A stretch of DNA of 64,000 nucleotides, taken from contig NC_087065.1 of assembly GCF_963678635.1 (NCBI RefSeq), positions 72,117,345-72,181,344 on the forward strand, written 5' to 3'. The notes beneath the pieces are model-generated. The model searched no databases and was not told the origin of the DNA. It was given only the letters and a program-made list of their open reading frames with translations. Positions within the stretch are counted from its first letter, which is position 1; every line of letters starts with the position of its first letter. Shown one piece after another: positions 22,489-32,878 of the stretch. Origin of the DNA: Symsagittifera roscoffensis. Lineage: Eukaryota > Xenacoelomorpha > Acoela > Convolutidae. A program made the position numbers and the translations under genes.

Positions 22489-24131
22489 ACGAGGCCTAGC
22501 TAACCGAGTAAGGGGGGTCACTAGGGGGACAAAAAAAAACGAGTAAAAGAGAAAAAGCGAAAAAAAATCGAAAAAAAGATTAGAAATAGGAACAAAAAAC
22601 AATAAAACATAGAAAGTACAGTGACTTTGACTTCCAAAATAGGTGGATCGAACCTTCATATTAATTAAAATAGTATAGTCATACTGTTTTCCAATAAGGC
22701 CGATCGTCTTGATCAAACGTTTTAAAGGTACCCAAGTGTGGGGCGTTGTAAGGCTTTCAGATAGCTTGTGATATCAGCGGACCACTGTGGGACACTTAAC
22801 TGGAAGAGGTGCCCAGCGAAGTGGGATAGTGGACCACAAGAAGGTTCCACCACGGGGGGACTTAACTGGAACAGGTGACCAGCCCAGGGGAAAGTGGGAC
22901 CAACCGGCAGGTGACCAGTCAGCAGTGTGATCAAAACAGAACACGGCAAACAGAGGAAGGTTGACAGAGGTTATGTTTGGTCAAACGGGTATCGTTAAAA
23001 TCCACTTTACATTTTCGGAAACAGGTGTAAAATTGGATAAGCGATTACCCACCATTTTGAGGTAACGTTTTTTCTTGAGCAGAGCTTGGAAACAGGTTCA
23101 CCGGTTTTCTCTCGAAAGGTTTAGCACCCATCGCGCTTAGTGTGATTTTCGGCTTAAGTGGGGGGCTAAATAGGGGGGAGGTTAGAAGGGGGCTGGTTAA
23201 GATAGAGGTTGGCGGCTGAAATTTTTAAAAGGAGGGACCCATTATAGTAACTATACAATCGATATCGTCGATTTAGTTACGGTAGTAGTCCCAGAGTCTG
23301 GAACGATCCATCTTTAGACTCAGAACAAGAGTTGCAACGCAAGGGTATCCAAGTTTAAGATCGAATTAAGGAAGGTAACCTGGTCGGATTGGGTGGGGGA
23401 TCGGAAATAGAAAGTTTTTGGAACCCAAAAGGAGAATACCCCATAGGACCGTTAGTAGGGAAGAGGACAGACGCGTGACAATCAGGTACCAGACAAGTTT
23501 TTCGCCTATGACATTGGTTGCCTTTGAAATTTGGGGGTACTCGTCCTTCTGTTTTTTTATCATTTTTCCACTTAGATTTTTTACGTTTTCGGATCTAATT
23601 TTATTGGTTTCTAACGAATTGGAGATCATAAGACACAAGTCGTGTTTCGACTTAAATAGGATTAATAAAGGGAAGGTAATTTCAGGGGGGTTAGTAAGTA
23701 AACAGGTTGATTAGTAGGATTGGGTTTTTTTTGGGGGGGGGGGGACTTTTATAGCACTAGAGCTCAAGAGGTGGTACTGGGACAGTGCAAAGTGTCCCAA
23801 AACTTGTGCAAGGGGTCTTGGGACAGTAAGAGGTGTCCCAACACTTGAGCGGGAGGTCCTGGGACAGTGCGAGGTGTCCCAACACTTGAGCAGGAGGTCT
23901 TGGGACAGTAAGAAGTGTCCCAACACTTGAGCGAAGGGTCCTAGGAGGGTTAGGAAAAGTAGTCCTGGGACAGTAAAGAAGTGTCCCAACATTAAACAAA
24001 GGGTTCTAAGGACTGAAATTGATATAGATTCAAAGCTATTTTAGACTAATTCGACTGATTTTAGCTTTTAATACACAATTTTTTTTTCATATATACAATT
24101 TCAATCGGATTTTACAACAGGGACTTAAATA
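22489..24131 (+). mobile_element. Retroelement leader between LTR and gag
   Basis: No credible gene. This long untranslated leader has a run of 13 G near 23740, short repeats of a TGGGACAC/GTGACCAG type at 22780-22920 and the hairpin array. It is copied at 25066-26717. Packaging or dimerisation signals of LTR elements usually lie in this position, so a structural RNA role is possible but not shown. Confidence 0.5.
23778..23988. repeat. Hairpin minisatellite, array 1
   Basis: Five units, each starting TGGGACAGT and ending TGTCCCA, begin at 23778, 23819, 23860, 23901 and 23966. The first four are spaced exactly 41 bases; the last is spaced 65. Each unit can fold into a 7-bp stem with a loop of 9-10 bases. 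The array lies in the leader between the LTR and the first gag codons. Confidence 0.9.
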
Positions 24132-24566
24132 TTGAAAAATGTAAATATTAAAAATATAAATAAAGAAAATTGTATAAACAAATTCATGAAGCGAAATAGG
24201 TTATCGATAACCGAAAGAAAAGCAACAGGACCCAAACAAAATCAAACCTCGTCGCAACGGAAAGCAACATTATCAAATCCGAAAGTAATGAAAAAGAACA
24301 CTTCAGTAATCATGGTCAAAACAAGAAGCGTAAAAGAGCATAAAGCCAAGGAGAAATCAGTGAGACAGATAGCGTACGGGAGCAATGTCTTGAGTGATAC
24401 AGAGATGAAGTACGGGGCACCCAAAGCAGAGATGTTTGCGGTAGTCACCTTTGTAGAGAAAAACAGGGCGTACCTAGGAAGCGAACCATTCAAACTCGGG
24501 TTCGACAACAGAGCACTCAGTTGGCTGAAGACGTACTCAATGTATCAGAGCTACATTTGGAGATAG
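24132..24566 (+). pseudogene. Gag N-terminus fused to RNase H by deletion (unit 1)
   Basis: The first 75 or so codons are Lys/Asn-rich (contains MKKNTSVIMVKTRSVKEH) and resemble a basic Gag start. The first ATG is at 24186, since codon 24132 is TTG. The frame then passes without break into the RNase H segment (KYGAPKAEMFAVV, DNRALSW). Everything between, namely most of gag, protease and RT, is missing. The deletion kept the reading frame. Ends at a stop where the RNase H tail continues in the frame starting 24576. Confidence 0.65.
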
Positions 24567-24575
24567 ATAGTTCGC

Positions 24576-25065
24576 TTGGACTGCTATAATATGGTCATTG
24601 AACACATAACAAGGGACAAACATCAAAACGCCGATAGCTTGATCAAGAAGACGGAATTCTACGACAGTCAACAACAAAGGGAGGCGAACAGGCGAGAATT
24701 CAAAGATGGCTTCTCTTTTATGGACAAGGAGACGTACGACAGACTTTCACTCACGAGGAGGCTCGGCAAGTCAGGGAAACCAATAGAAGACCATCCCGAG
24801 CTACCAGCAGAGCATCAAGAGAAGACAATTATGAAGAGAAACCCAGGGATGCCAATGGAAGTAATGCTCGTTAGTAATGGACGTAATGCTTCCATTACCA
24901 ATGGAAGTAAGGCTTCTTCTGAGTGTTCGACATCAGAAGAAGACGCTGTTGAAGAGAAAATTGTCCGGGGAGTCCGATGAATGGGATGAAGACTCAGAGA
25001 AGAGTGGCGATGACCAAGATAGTATTTGCATGATATTGGTAGAGGAGAAAATGAGGCACCGCGAC
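24576..25065 (+). pseudogene. RNase H tail and spacer start (unit 1)
   Basis: This carries DKHQNADSLIKK and FMDKETYDRLS as in other copies, and continues into the acidic spacer after 24850. Three short repeats of a GGAAGTAATGCT-type unit occur at 24857-24912. The next duplication unit cuts the spacer at 25065. Confidence 0.65.
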
Positions 25066-26363
25066 AGGCCTAGCTAACCGAGTAAGGGGGGTCGCTAGGG
25101 GGACAAAAAAAAACGAGTAAAAGAAAAAAGCGAAAAAAAAATCGAAAAAAAGATTAGAAATAGGAACAAAAAACAATAAAACATAGAAAGTACAGTGGCT
25201 TTGACTTCCAAAATAGGTGGATCGAACCTTCATATTAATTAAAATAGTATAGTCATACTGTTTTCCAATAAGGCCGATCGTCTTGATCAAACCAGCAACG
25301 TTTTAAAGGTACCCAAGTGTGGGGCGTTGTAAGGCTTTCAGATAGCTTGTGATATCAGCGGACCACTGTGGGACACTTAACTGGAAGAGGTGCCCAGCGA
25401 AGTGGGATAGTGGACCACAAGAAGGTTCCACCACGGGGGGACTTAACTGGAACAGGTGACCAGCCCAGGGGGAAAGTGGGACCAACCGGCAGGTGACCAG
25501 TCAGCAGTGTGATCAAAACAGAACACGGCAAACAGAGGAAGGTTGACAGAGGTTATGTTTGGTCAAACGGGTATCGTTAAAATCCACTTTACATTTTCGG
25601 AAACAGGTGTAAAATTGGATAAGCGATTACCCACCATTTTGAGGTAACGTTTTTTCTTGAGCAGAGCTTGGAAACAGGTTCACCGGTTTTCTCTCGAAAG
25701 GTTTAGCACCCATCGCGCTTAGTGTGGTTTTCGGCTTAAGTGGGGGGCTAAATAGGGGGGAGGTTAGAAGGGGGATGGTTAAGATAGAGGTTGGCGGCTG
25801 AAAATTTTAAAAGGAGGGACCCATTATAGTAACTATACAATCGATATCGTCGATTTAGTTACGGTAGTAGTCCCAGAGTCTGGAACGATCCATCTTTAGA
25901 CTCAGAACAAGAGTTGCAACGCAAGGGTATCCAAGTTTAAGATCGAATTAAGGAAGGTAACCTGGTCGGATTGGGTGGGGGATCGGAAATAGAAAGTTTT
26001 TGGAACCCAAAAGGAGAATACCCCATAGGACCGTTAGTAGGGAAGAGGACAGACGCGTGACAATCAGGTACCAGACAAGTTTTTCGCCTATGACATTGGT
26101 TGCCTTTGAAATTTGGGTGTACTCGTCCTTCTGTTTTTTTATCATTTTTCCACTTAGGTTTTTTACGTTTTCGGATCTAATTTTATTGGTTTCTAACGAA
26201 TTGGAGATCATAAGACACTTGCTAACAAGTCGTGTTTCGACTTAAATAGGATTAATAAAGGGAAGGTAATTTCAGGGGGTTAGTAAGTAAACAGGTTGAT
26301 TAGTAGGATTGGGTTTTTGGGGGGGGGGGGACTTTTATAGCACTAGAGCTCAAGAGGTGGTAC

Positions 26364-26574
26364 TGGGACAGTGCAAAGTGTCCCAACACTTGTGCAAGGG
26401 GTCTTGGGACAGTAAGAGGTGTCCCAACACTTGAGCGGGAGGTCCTGGGACAGTGCGAGGTGTCCCAACACTTGAGCAGGAGGTCTTGGGACAGTAAGAA
26501 GTGTCCCAACACTTGAGCGAAGGGTCCTAGGAGGGTTAGGAAAAGTAGTCCTGGGACAGTAAAGAAGTGTCCCA
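26364..26574. repeat. Hairpin minisatellite, array 2
   Basis: Copy of the array at 23778-23988 within the second tandem unit, with the same unit spacing and only a few base changes (for example a CAACACTTG where array 1 has CAAAACTTG). Confidence 0.9.
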
Positions 26575-26717
26575 ACATTAAACAAAGGGTTCTAAGGACT
26601 GAAATTGATATAGACTCAAAGCTGTTTTAGACTAATTCGACTGATTTTAGCTTTTAATACACAATTTTTTTTTCATATATACAATTTCAATCGGATTTTA
26701 CAACAGGGACTTAAATA

Positions 26718-27152
26718 TTGAAAAATGTAAATATTAAAAATATAAATAAAGAAAATTGTATAAGCAAATTCATGAAGCGAAATAGGTTATCGATAACCGA
26801 AAGAAAAGCAACAGGACCCAAACAAAATCAAACCTCGTCGCAACGGAAAGCAACATTATCAAATCCGAAAGTAATGAAAAAGAACACTTCAGTAATCATG
26901 GTCAAAACAAGAAGCGTAAAAGAGCATAAAGCCAAGGAGAAATCAGTGAGACAGATAGCGTACGGGAGCAAAGTCTTGAGTGATACAGAGATGAAGTACG
27001 GGGCACCCAAAGCAGAGATGTTTGCGGTAGTCACCTTTGTAGAGAAAAACAGGGCGTACCTAGGAAGCGAACCATTCAAACTCGGGTTCGACAACAGAGC
27101 ACTAAGTTGGCTGAAGACGTACTCAATGTATCAGAGCTACATTTGGAGATAG
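26718..27152 (+). pseudogene. Gag N-terminus fused to RNase H by deletion (unit 2)
   Basis: Copy of 24132-24566, differing by two codons (Asn to Ser, Asn to Lys). Same in-frame deletion fusion. Confidence 0.65.
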
Positions 27153-27161
27153 ATAGTTCGC

Positions 27162-27566
27162 TTGGACTGCTATAATATGGTCATTGAACACATAACAAGG
27201 GACAAACATCAAAACGCCGATAGCTTGATCAAGAAGACGGAATTCTACGACAGTCAACAACAAAGGGAGGCGGACAGGCGAGAATTCAAAGATGGCTTCT
27301 CTTTTATGGACAAGGAGACGTACGACAGACTTCCACTCACAAGGGGGCTCGACAAGTCAGGGAAACCAATAGAAGACCATCCCGAGCTACCAGCGGAGCA
27401 TCAAGAGAAGACAATTATGAAGAGAAACCCAGGGATGCCAATGGAAGTAATGCTCGTTAGTAATGGACGTAATGCTTCCATTACCAATGGAAGTAATGTT
27501 TCTTCTGAGTGGCCGACATCAGAAGAAGACGCTGTTGAAGAGAAAATTGTCCGGGGAGTCCGATGA
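27162..27566 (+). pseudogene. RNase H tail (unit 2)
   Basis: Copy of 24576-24980 with a few changes. It runs into the acidic spacer at 27463, which here continues past the duplication edge. Confidence 0.65.
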
Positions 27567-27995
27567 ATGGGATGAAGACTCAGAGAAGAGTGGCGATGAC
27601 CAAGATAGTATTTGCATGATATTGGTAGAGGAGAAAATGAGGCACCGCGACAGTGAACTACAAACTGTCCCTTCCTCAGGAACGTACAATCTAGATCAAC
27701 GGGAGGTGTACGGAGGAGAAGAGCTTGAGGAAATTGCAGTTTCAAGGAAACCGTTCAGGGAGCCATCATGCAATTCAAATGTCAGAACAAGCCTGGTGCA
27801 AGATGATGGCAGGGAGGTCTTGAGAAGCATAGTCTGCGTCAAGCTAAAAGACGACATCCACAGTCCTGGAGAACTGAATGGTCAGATGATGGCATTGAAG
27901 GAACACGTCAAAGCGAGATATAGACTTTCAGACCTGATACGAGCTCAGAAGAATGACAAGATGACAAGCAACCTCTCCAAATGGATCCGGAGCAC
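27463..27995 (+). pseudogene. Acidic spacer of Pol, copy T3a
   Basis: The longest open version of the charged spacer. It ends in the ALKEHVKARYRLS and NLSKWIR segments that normally precede integrase. At about 27995 the integrase start is missing and the sequence jumps into gag, with the same frame staying open to 28122. This records an internal rearrangement of the element. Confidence 0.6.
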
Positions 27996-28680
27996 AGGGG
28001 CAGGGGGGTCCAAGACCATTATGAAGGGTGGATCCTCAAACTCGACGAATGCACCAGGAGAATCCAGAACACACGCTAATGTAGCACCTGACGCCACGAC
28101 ATGGGCGAGCACTGGGAAATGATGAACAGGACACTTGAAGCGTTCGTAACAAGGAACACAGACTTAAGTGGCAGAGGAAGTGGTAAATCCAGAAAGACCT
28201 TCAAGAAACCCAAAGAATTCAAAGATGACTCGGATGGCTGCATTGACACATGGGTATAAGTCATGAGACTACATTTAGAACAAGACAACTTGAATGACAA
28301 GAGGCAGGCCTGCACAGCGATACTGAGTAATCTGGAGAGCACAGCGTTAAAATGCGTAGCAGCAAAGAAAGAGGAGGAGCGCGATACGGCGGACAAAATC
28401 TTCGAAACACTGTTGAACCGATTCGGATCAGGAATGAAGGGTCACCAAGCGATGATAAGATTTGAAAAAAGAAGACAGAGGGACGACGACTCAATCGATC
28501 GGTTCCTGGATGATCTTGAGAGCTTGAGAATAAGGAGCGAGCCGGAAGAATCAACAAACAGAAGAAATTTCAGCATCGCCTCGAAGTTTATCGACGGGGT
28601 GAAGAGTGACGACTTGAGAACGATGTTGGCGACGTATTATACACTATCAAAGGATAATGCACCAAACCAGAGGAGATGAG
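27996..28680 (+). pseudogene. Ty3/Gypsy gag capsid region, copy T3
   Basis: Homologous to 450-1020. The frame is broken at 28122 and at a TAA near 28257, then open at 28263-28679. It contains LNRFGSGMKGHQAMIRFEKRR and DRFLDDLESL. Compared with copy T1 it retains the segment after DDLESL without the T1 frameshift. It ends at a stop where the knuckle region begins. Confidence 0.7.
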
Positions 28681-28797
28681 ACAAAAATCTAGAGAGTACA
28701 TGTTGATGAAACCAAAAAAGTACCCGTACTCAGAAGGCAGGAATATGCAAGAGAATCCAACCACACAGGTAGTCATGGTACAAACCTAGAGACGACA

Positions 28798-28950
28798 TGG
28801 ATAAAGGTGGGTCAAGCGCAAATTGCGGATCAGCGGATCATCAAGTTGCTGACTGCACGACGATGGATAAAGGTGGGTCATGCGCAAATTGCGGATCAGC
28901 GGATCATCATGTTGCTGACTACAAACAAGGCATGAAAAGCCTGGGATAAG
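28798..28950 (+). pseudogene. Duplicated zinc knuckles of gag, copy T3
   Basis: A direct repeat of about 66 bases encodes two CCHC-type knuckles around NCGSADH. In the first the opening Cys is Ser (AGC for TGC). In the second the closing Cys is Tyr. So neither is complete, but each lacks a different ligand. Knuckles of this type bind the genomic RNA of the element. Confidence 0.65.
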
Positions 28951-29009
28951 CGCCAGATGAAGAAGATTTGAGCCAAACGGAAGAACATGAACTTTAGAGT
29001 GACATGATC

Positions 29010-29085
29010 CTCAAGATAGGCGCGAGGTGCTTCTTCTGTAATCAAGAGGGCCAATTCAGGATGGACTGTCCGTTGTTTTGGGGGT
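29010..29085 (+). pseudogene. Third gag zinc knuckle, copy T3
   Basis: Homologous to 1271-1312. Here the frame reads CFFCNQEGQFRMDC, so the His ligand is Gln. A TTT TGG start to the next segment replaces the stop seen in copy T1. Confidence 0.6.
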
Positions 29086-29199
29086 GGTGAAGAATCAAAA
29101 TCATCCCAAACACAAACTAGCACTGGCTGCAAAAGCAGAGATTGAACGAGACACTACAAGACAAGGCCAGTGTCAGAAGCCGGAGAGAACTCAATGAAC

Positions 29200-29515
29200 A
29201 GTGATAATTGCAACACTGTGAAATTGGTGACGGGAAAACCATTTGGCATAACAAAAATTGGGGCGAGAACAATGTCAATAATCACAGTGGGCGGTCACGA
29301 AGTAACATGAAACCTGAGTGAACCGAGCGACCAGACGATAATGCACATTGATGTGTACGCAGATAACTTGAGTGCGATAAGCCCGCAAACACCTTCCAGA
29401 TCCTTGAGGACACTACTCACAAAAGGTTGCAGCAAATCAGTTCGCATAGGCAACAGATACACTGAAGCCTACTGTCCACATGAGGTAATGCTGAATTTAT
29501 ATTTGTATCTTGAGT
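29200..29515 (+). pseudogene. Protease-region start, copy T3
   Basis: Homologous to 1690-1975 and 4590-4880, with an in-frame TGA near 29309 shared with copy T2. The sequence breaks off at about 29500 and jumps to just before the RT frame, deleting the rest of the protease region. Confidence 0.55.
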
Positions 29516-29875
29516 AGATTGAAGAAATTAAAATATTCATCAGGTCTTGTGAAGTCGCTTAAGTCAGAGACAGACGATGGACTTTCGAGCTGTTCGAATT
29601 TCCCGGAAAGACCCACACTAGAGGAATTAGAAATGGATAAACCGGTATCACCGACCGGAGATAGAGCACTTGAGGGCTAAGGTGACGGACGAACAGCTCG
29701 AAGCCATCAAGGATGTACTAGATCGGAACCAGGACTTTTTTTCGAAACATAAGGCAGACATTGGATGTTGTAACTTCGTTGAACATGAAATAGAGCTTGA
29801 TGAGTCGGCGGTACCACACAGGGAGGGGGCGAGGAGTATGACCCCTAATAAATTGGATGCATATAGAAAAGCCCG
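29516..29875 (+). pseudogene. RT N-terminal fragment, copy T3
   Basis: Homologous to 5705-6060 (DNQDFFSKHKADIG-like segment, then the EHEIELDESAVPHREGAR stretch). It is fused at about 29872 to the acidic spacer, so RT catalytic motifs and RNase H are gone from this copy. Confidence 0.7.
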
Positions 29876-30600
29876 GAGCAATAACAAAGACGAACCAGAG
29901 TTCACAATACTGAGAAGAAGAGAAGCAGCTCGTGGCGAGGACTCGTTGAAAGAAAAGCAACCTGATAACAAGTTGTGCAAACATTGGTTTAGAAAATCCC
30001 AGAAGAGATACTGAGGCGGACTAAGTTTCGAAAGAAGAAAGTGTCATTCATGGAGGTGGCCGAACACCTTGGTCCTGGTCAAGAGTCCGGGGAGTGGCCG
30101 ACATCAGAAGAAGACGCTGAAGAAGAGAAAATTGTCCGGGGAGTCCGATAAATGGGATGAAGACTCAGAGAAGAGTGGCGATGACCAAGATAGTATTTGC
30201 ATGATATTGGCAGAAGAGAAAATGAGGCACCGCGACAGTGAACTACAAACTGACCCTTCCTCAGGAACATACAATCTAGATCAACGGGAGGTGTACGGAG
30301 GAGAAGAGCTTGAGGAAATTGCAGTTTCAAGGAAACCGTTCAGGGAGCCATCATGCAATTCAAATGTCAGAACAAGCCTGGTGCAAGATGATGGCAGGGA
30401 GGTCTTGAGAAGCATAGTCTGCGTCAAGCTAAAAGACGACATCCACAGTCCTGGAGAACTGAATGGTCAGATGATGGCATTGAAAGAACACGTCAAAGCG
30501 AGATATAGACTGTCAGATCTGATACGAGCCCAGAAGAATGACAAGATGACCAGCAACCTCTCCAAATGGATCCGGAGAGGAGTCAAAGGGAAAGGGGGCC
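29876..30600 (+). pseudogene. Acidic spacer, copy T3b
   Basis: Charged Pol spacer, broken near 30014 and 30150 and then open from 30069 or so onward into integrase. Its end (ALKEHVKARYRLSDLIRAQ, NLSKWIRRG) leads directly into the integrase zinc region, confirming the order RNase H, spacer, integrase in this element. Confidence 0.6.
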
Positions 30601-30960
30601 TGGAGGAAGATAGTTACAAGATCTTGAGCCAGATCCACAACGAGAAAAGTGATTTACTCTATCACACAGCTGATGGTGTGGTAGCCTGCAGAAGAAAAAA
30701 TGAAGAGAAGATATTACACAAGCATAATCTCATCATACTACCACAGCTATACCAAACGGAAATCTTGTTCAGATCGCACGACCAGATGGGACATCAGGGG
30801 ATAGACAAGGTACAACAAAGAAAACTACACAGGTTTGATTGGCCAGGGTTCAGAAAGGCTTGCGAAAGGTGGGTGAACGCATGTCTGTCGTGTTTACAAG
30901 TGAAAGACCCTAGATAAATGAAAATCCCACTCAAGTCGTAGAGAGCTCGGAATTTAACGA
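30601..30960 (+). pseudogene. Integrase zinc-binding domain, copy T3
   Basis: HHCC zinc-binding domain of a retroviral-type integrase. The His pair lies in FRSHDQMGHQGIDK and the Cys pair in VNACLSCLQVKD. The frame from 30069 stops at 30917, and a shifted frame continues to MQIDR near 30970, where the first core Asp is expected. Confidence 0.85.
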
Positions 30961-31772
30961 AGTTATGCAGATAGACCGGATTAGTCGAGAGGCAGAAAAG
31001 AACGCTTGTGAACATGCTCAGGGTGTATTGTTCAAGATAAATGACAGACTGGGATAAATATCTGCCGCAAGTGGTTGGGGGCGTACAGCTGCACGCAACA
31101 CTCAACAACAGGGATCAGTTTTTTATGATGTTAACTGGCAGGAAGAGAGCGATGCCCCTGACATTCTTCTATCCAGCATACAAGGGGAAAAAGACGTCAC
31201 CTCAGGCGTATGTGAAGGAAGTTGTCAAGAGACAACAGGAATTGAACGAGCTCTGCAGAAGGAACACGGCACAAGCACAAATGAGGCAGCGGAAGAAGTA
31301 CGATGAAAAAATAATTCAGGCCAAACCGTATGCGATGGGACAATATGTCTGGGTGTTCCAGAACATCAGACCTCCAAAGGGCACGAAAAAGTTACTACAG
31401 AAATGGAGAGTACCGTTTATGATAACGGAGGTACACCAGCAGGGTCAGTTCTATCGCTTGAGTACAGGGCGTGCAGCGCATTATGAAAATCTGAAACCTC
31501 ATGTCCCATCTCCGGACGACTGGTGTGTACCACAGAACATGGAAGAACTCGAGTATCTACTGGTAGAGCCAGCATGTGAAGTGAACGAAAAATGCACCAG
31601 AGAAAAGAATGACGGCAACGAGGATAACGAGAAAATAGATGTAGATTCAGATGGGGATCTTTTGCGGAGGAAAATTGGAATGATCCAGAGCAGAACGAGG
31701 TGCCAAAATGGACGGAACCAGACTTGCCGACGACAGCAGGGACAAGAAATGGCAATGGCAAGCGGAGAGTAA
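30961..31772 (+). pseudogene. Integrase C-terminus, copy T3 (core deleted)
   Basis: After MQIDR (about 30963-30979) the sequence jumps to LVERQKRTLVNML, the segment that carries the third catalytic Glu, so the middle of the DDE core is deleted. Then come LNNRDQFFMMLTGRK and a C-terminal DNA-binding-like part (31041-31772) with YVWVFQNIRPPKGTKKLLQKW and RAAHYENLKPH. An acidic tail follows. The frame ends in TAA at 31770-31772, which overlaps the ATG of the next frame. Confidence 0.85.
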
Positions 31773-32803
31773 TGAGATACAACAGGTATGGTGATGACTT
31801 CTTGATTGATAAGATACAACCCGAGGAGATAGGCGAGGAGTTAGTGAATGTGGGCGAGCTGGTAGCCGATGATGAGTGGCAAATCATCAACGACGGCGAG
31901 CACTCCTTGCAGGAGGATCACTCAGTACCAGAACGAGAAATGGACCTGGAGCAGAGCGAGATAGAAAGGAGGGAAAACACAAACCTGAGGATACTGGAAT
32001 GGATGTATAATCTCAAGAATAAAGGAGAAGAAGCGCAAAGTGTCCAGCAGGTCGACGTGTCAGCACTAAAAACATGTGAAGACAAAAGATCCGATTTTCG
32101 GTTGGACAGCCACCGACCGGCAAATGGACATACCACCGGATAATTTAGACCCAGCATCATCGAAGGGGACGTCGATAAATATTTTTGTCCGGGAAGTAGG
32201 GGTAGGACTTACCCACACCAAAAATTTGATGATAAAGAAGCTCAGGGGGAAGTGAGAGAGACCAACGGGTTGGAATTGAATCAGGAGGAAGTTGAGCCTA
32301 CCATAGGGAGAAATTTCAAGACATAATTTGAAATACCCAATGAATATTCAGAGAACATCTTGATCACGGACAGCGACTTCATCTTGTCAGATAGGACAAG
32401 CGCGATCTGCATAACGGCAGACATGAGCTTCAAAACGAGACTAGAGGCCGAATTCAGGAGAGAATATCAAAATGTGGAGTTTCTATTTAGGCAGAGACCG
32501 GGGTTGGGAGGAATGGCTGCGCTTCCTCCCTCAGTGTCACAAGATCCGGGTAAATACTTGTGCTTTTTGGTAACAAGGGTCAATGAAAGGAACACGATAG
32601 ACCCCGACCACGTGATGTTGGCACTAATGAGGCTGAGGGACTTCATGGTCGAAAGAGGAATACAGGAGGTCTCGATGCCGGTCTGCGACCCAAACAGTGG
32701 CAAGTTGAATCCTAGGGAATTGCACGCCATCCTACACGTGGTCTTTGCAGAGACGGAGATAATGGTGCACCTGCACAAGAGGTACTACATGAGTATCACC
32801 TGA
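31772..32803 (+). pseudogene. ORF3: macro-domain protein of the Ty3 element
   Basis: A single frame from ATG 31772 to the stop at 32801-32803 (344 codons), interrupted only by stops near 32143 and 32325. The first 200 residues are acidic and unrecognised. The last 140 match the macro-domain pattern: an ICITADMSFKTRLEAEFR start, GGMAAL loop, YLCFLVTR strand, a helix with LMRLRDFMVERGI, VSMP, and a final VFAETEIMVHLH strand. Macro domains bind or hydrolyse ADP-ribose. In TARG1-like members a Lys after the LVT strand and an Asp in the Gly-rich loop after MP matter; here these positions hold Arg and a Lys-containing CDPNSGKL. Activity is therefore doubtful. Confidence 0.65.
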
Positions 32804-32878
32804 GCTTGATTGGACATGGAAATCTTGAGTTGGGATGCACAGGGTTCTCGAGCTAGGTAAAAGAGGGGCACGAGTCAG

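Larger units (their letters stand above)
22492..25065. repeat. 2.57 kb tandem duplication, unit 1
   Basis: It starts AGGCCTAGCTAACC and ends at the ACAG of the acidic spacer. The same start follows at 25066. It contains the retroelement leader, a hairpin minisatellite, a gag-RNase H deletion fusion and a spacer fragment. Near-identical to 25066-27651. Confidence 0.9.
25066..27651. repeat. 2.57 kb tandem duplication, unit 2
   Basis: Copy of 22492-25065 with an offset of 2574 at the left edge and 2586 further right, so a few small indels. After 27651 the acidic spacer simply continues, which marks this as the ancestral right edge. The join at 25066 replaces CAGTGAAC with CAGGCCTA, sharing only two or three bases. 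Confidence 0.9.

Noticed and set aside
23778-23988. CRISPR-like array
   Set aside because: Regular spacing, but the spacers are not unique, the units are degenerate direct repeats, and the context is a eukaryotic retroelement.
23711-23999. Two overlapping minus-strand frames of 80-93 codons
   Set aside because: They are translations of the 41-base hairpin minisatellite; the periodic text (VGTLLTVPRP-like) only reflects the repeat.
31772-32803. ORF3 as an envelope protein
   Set aside because: No signal peptide or transmembrane segment, and the C-terminal half fits a macro domain far better.
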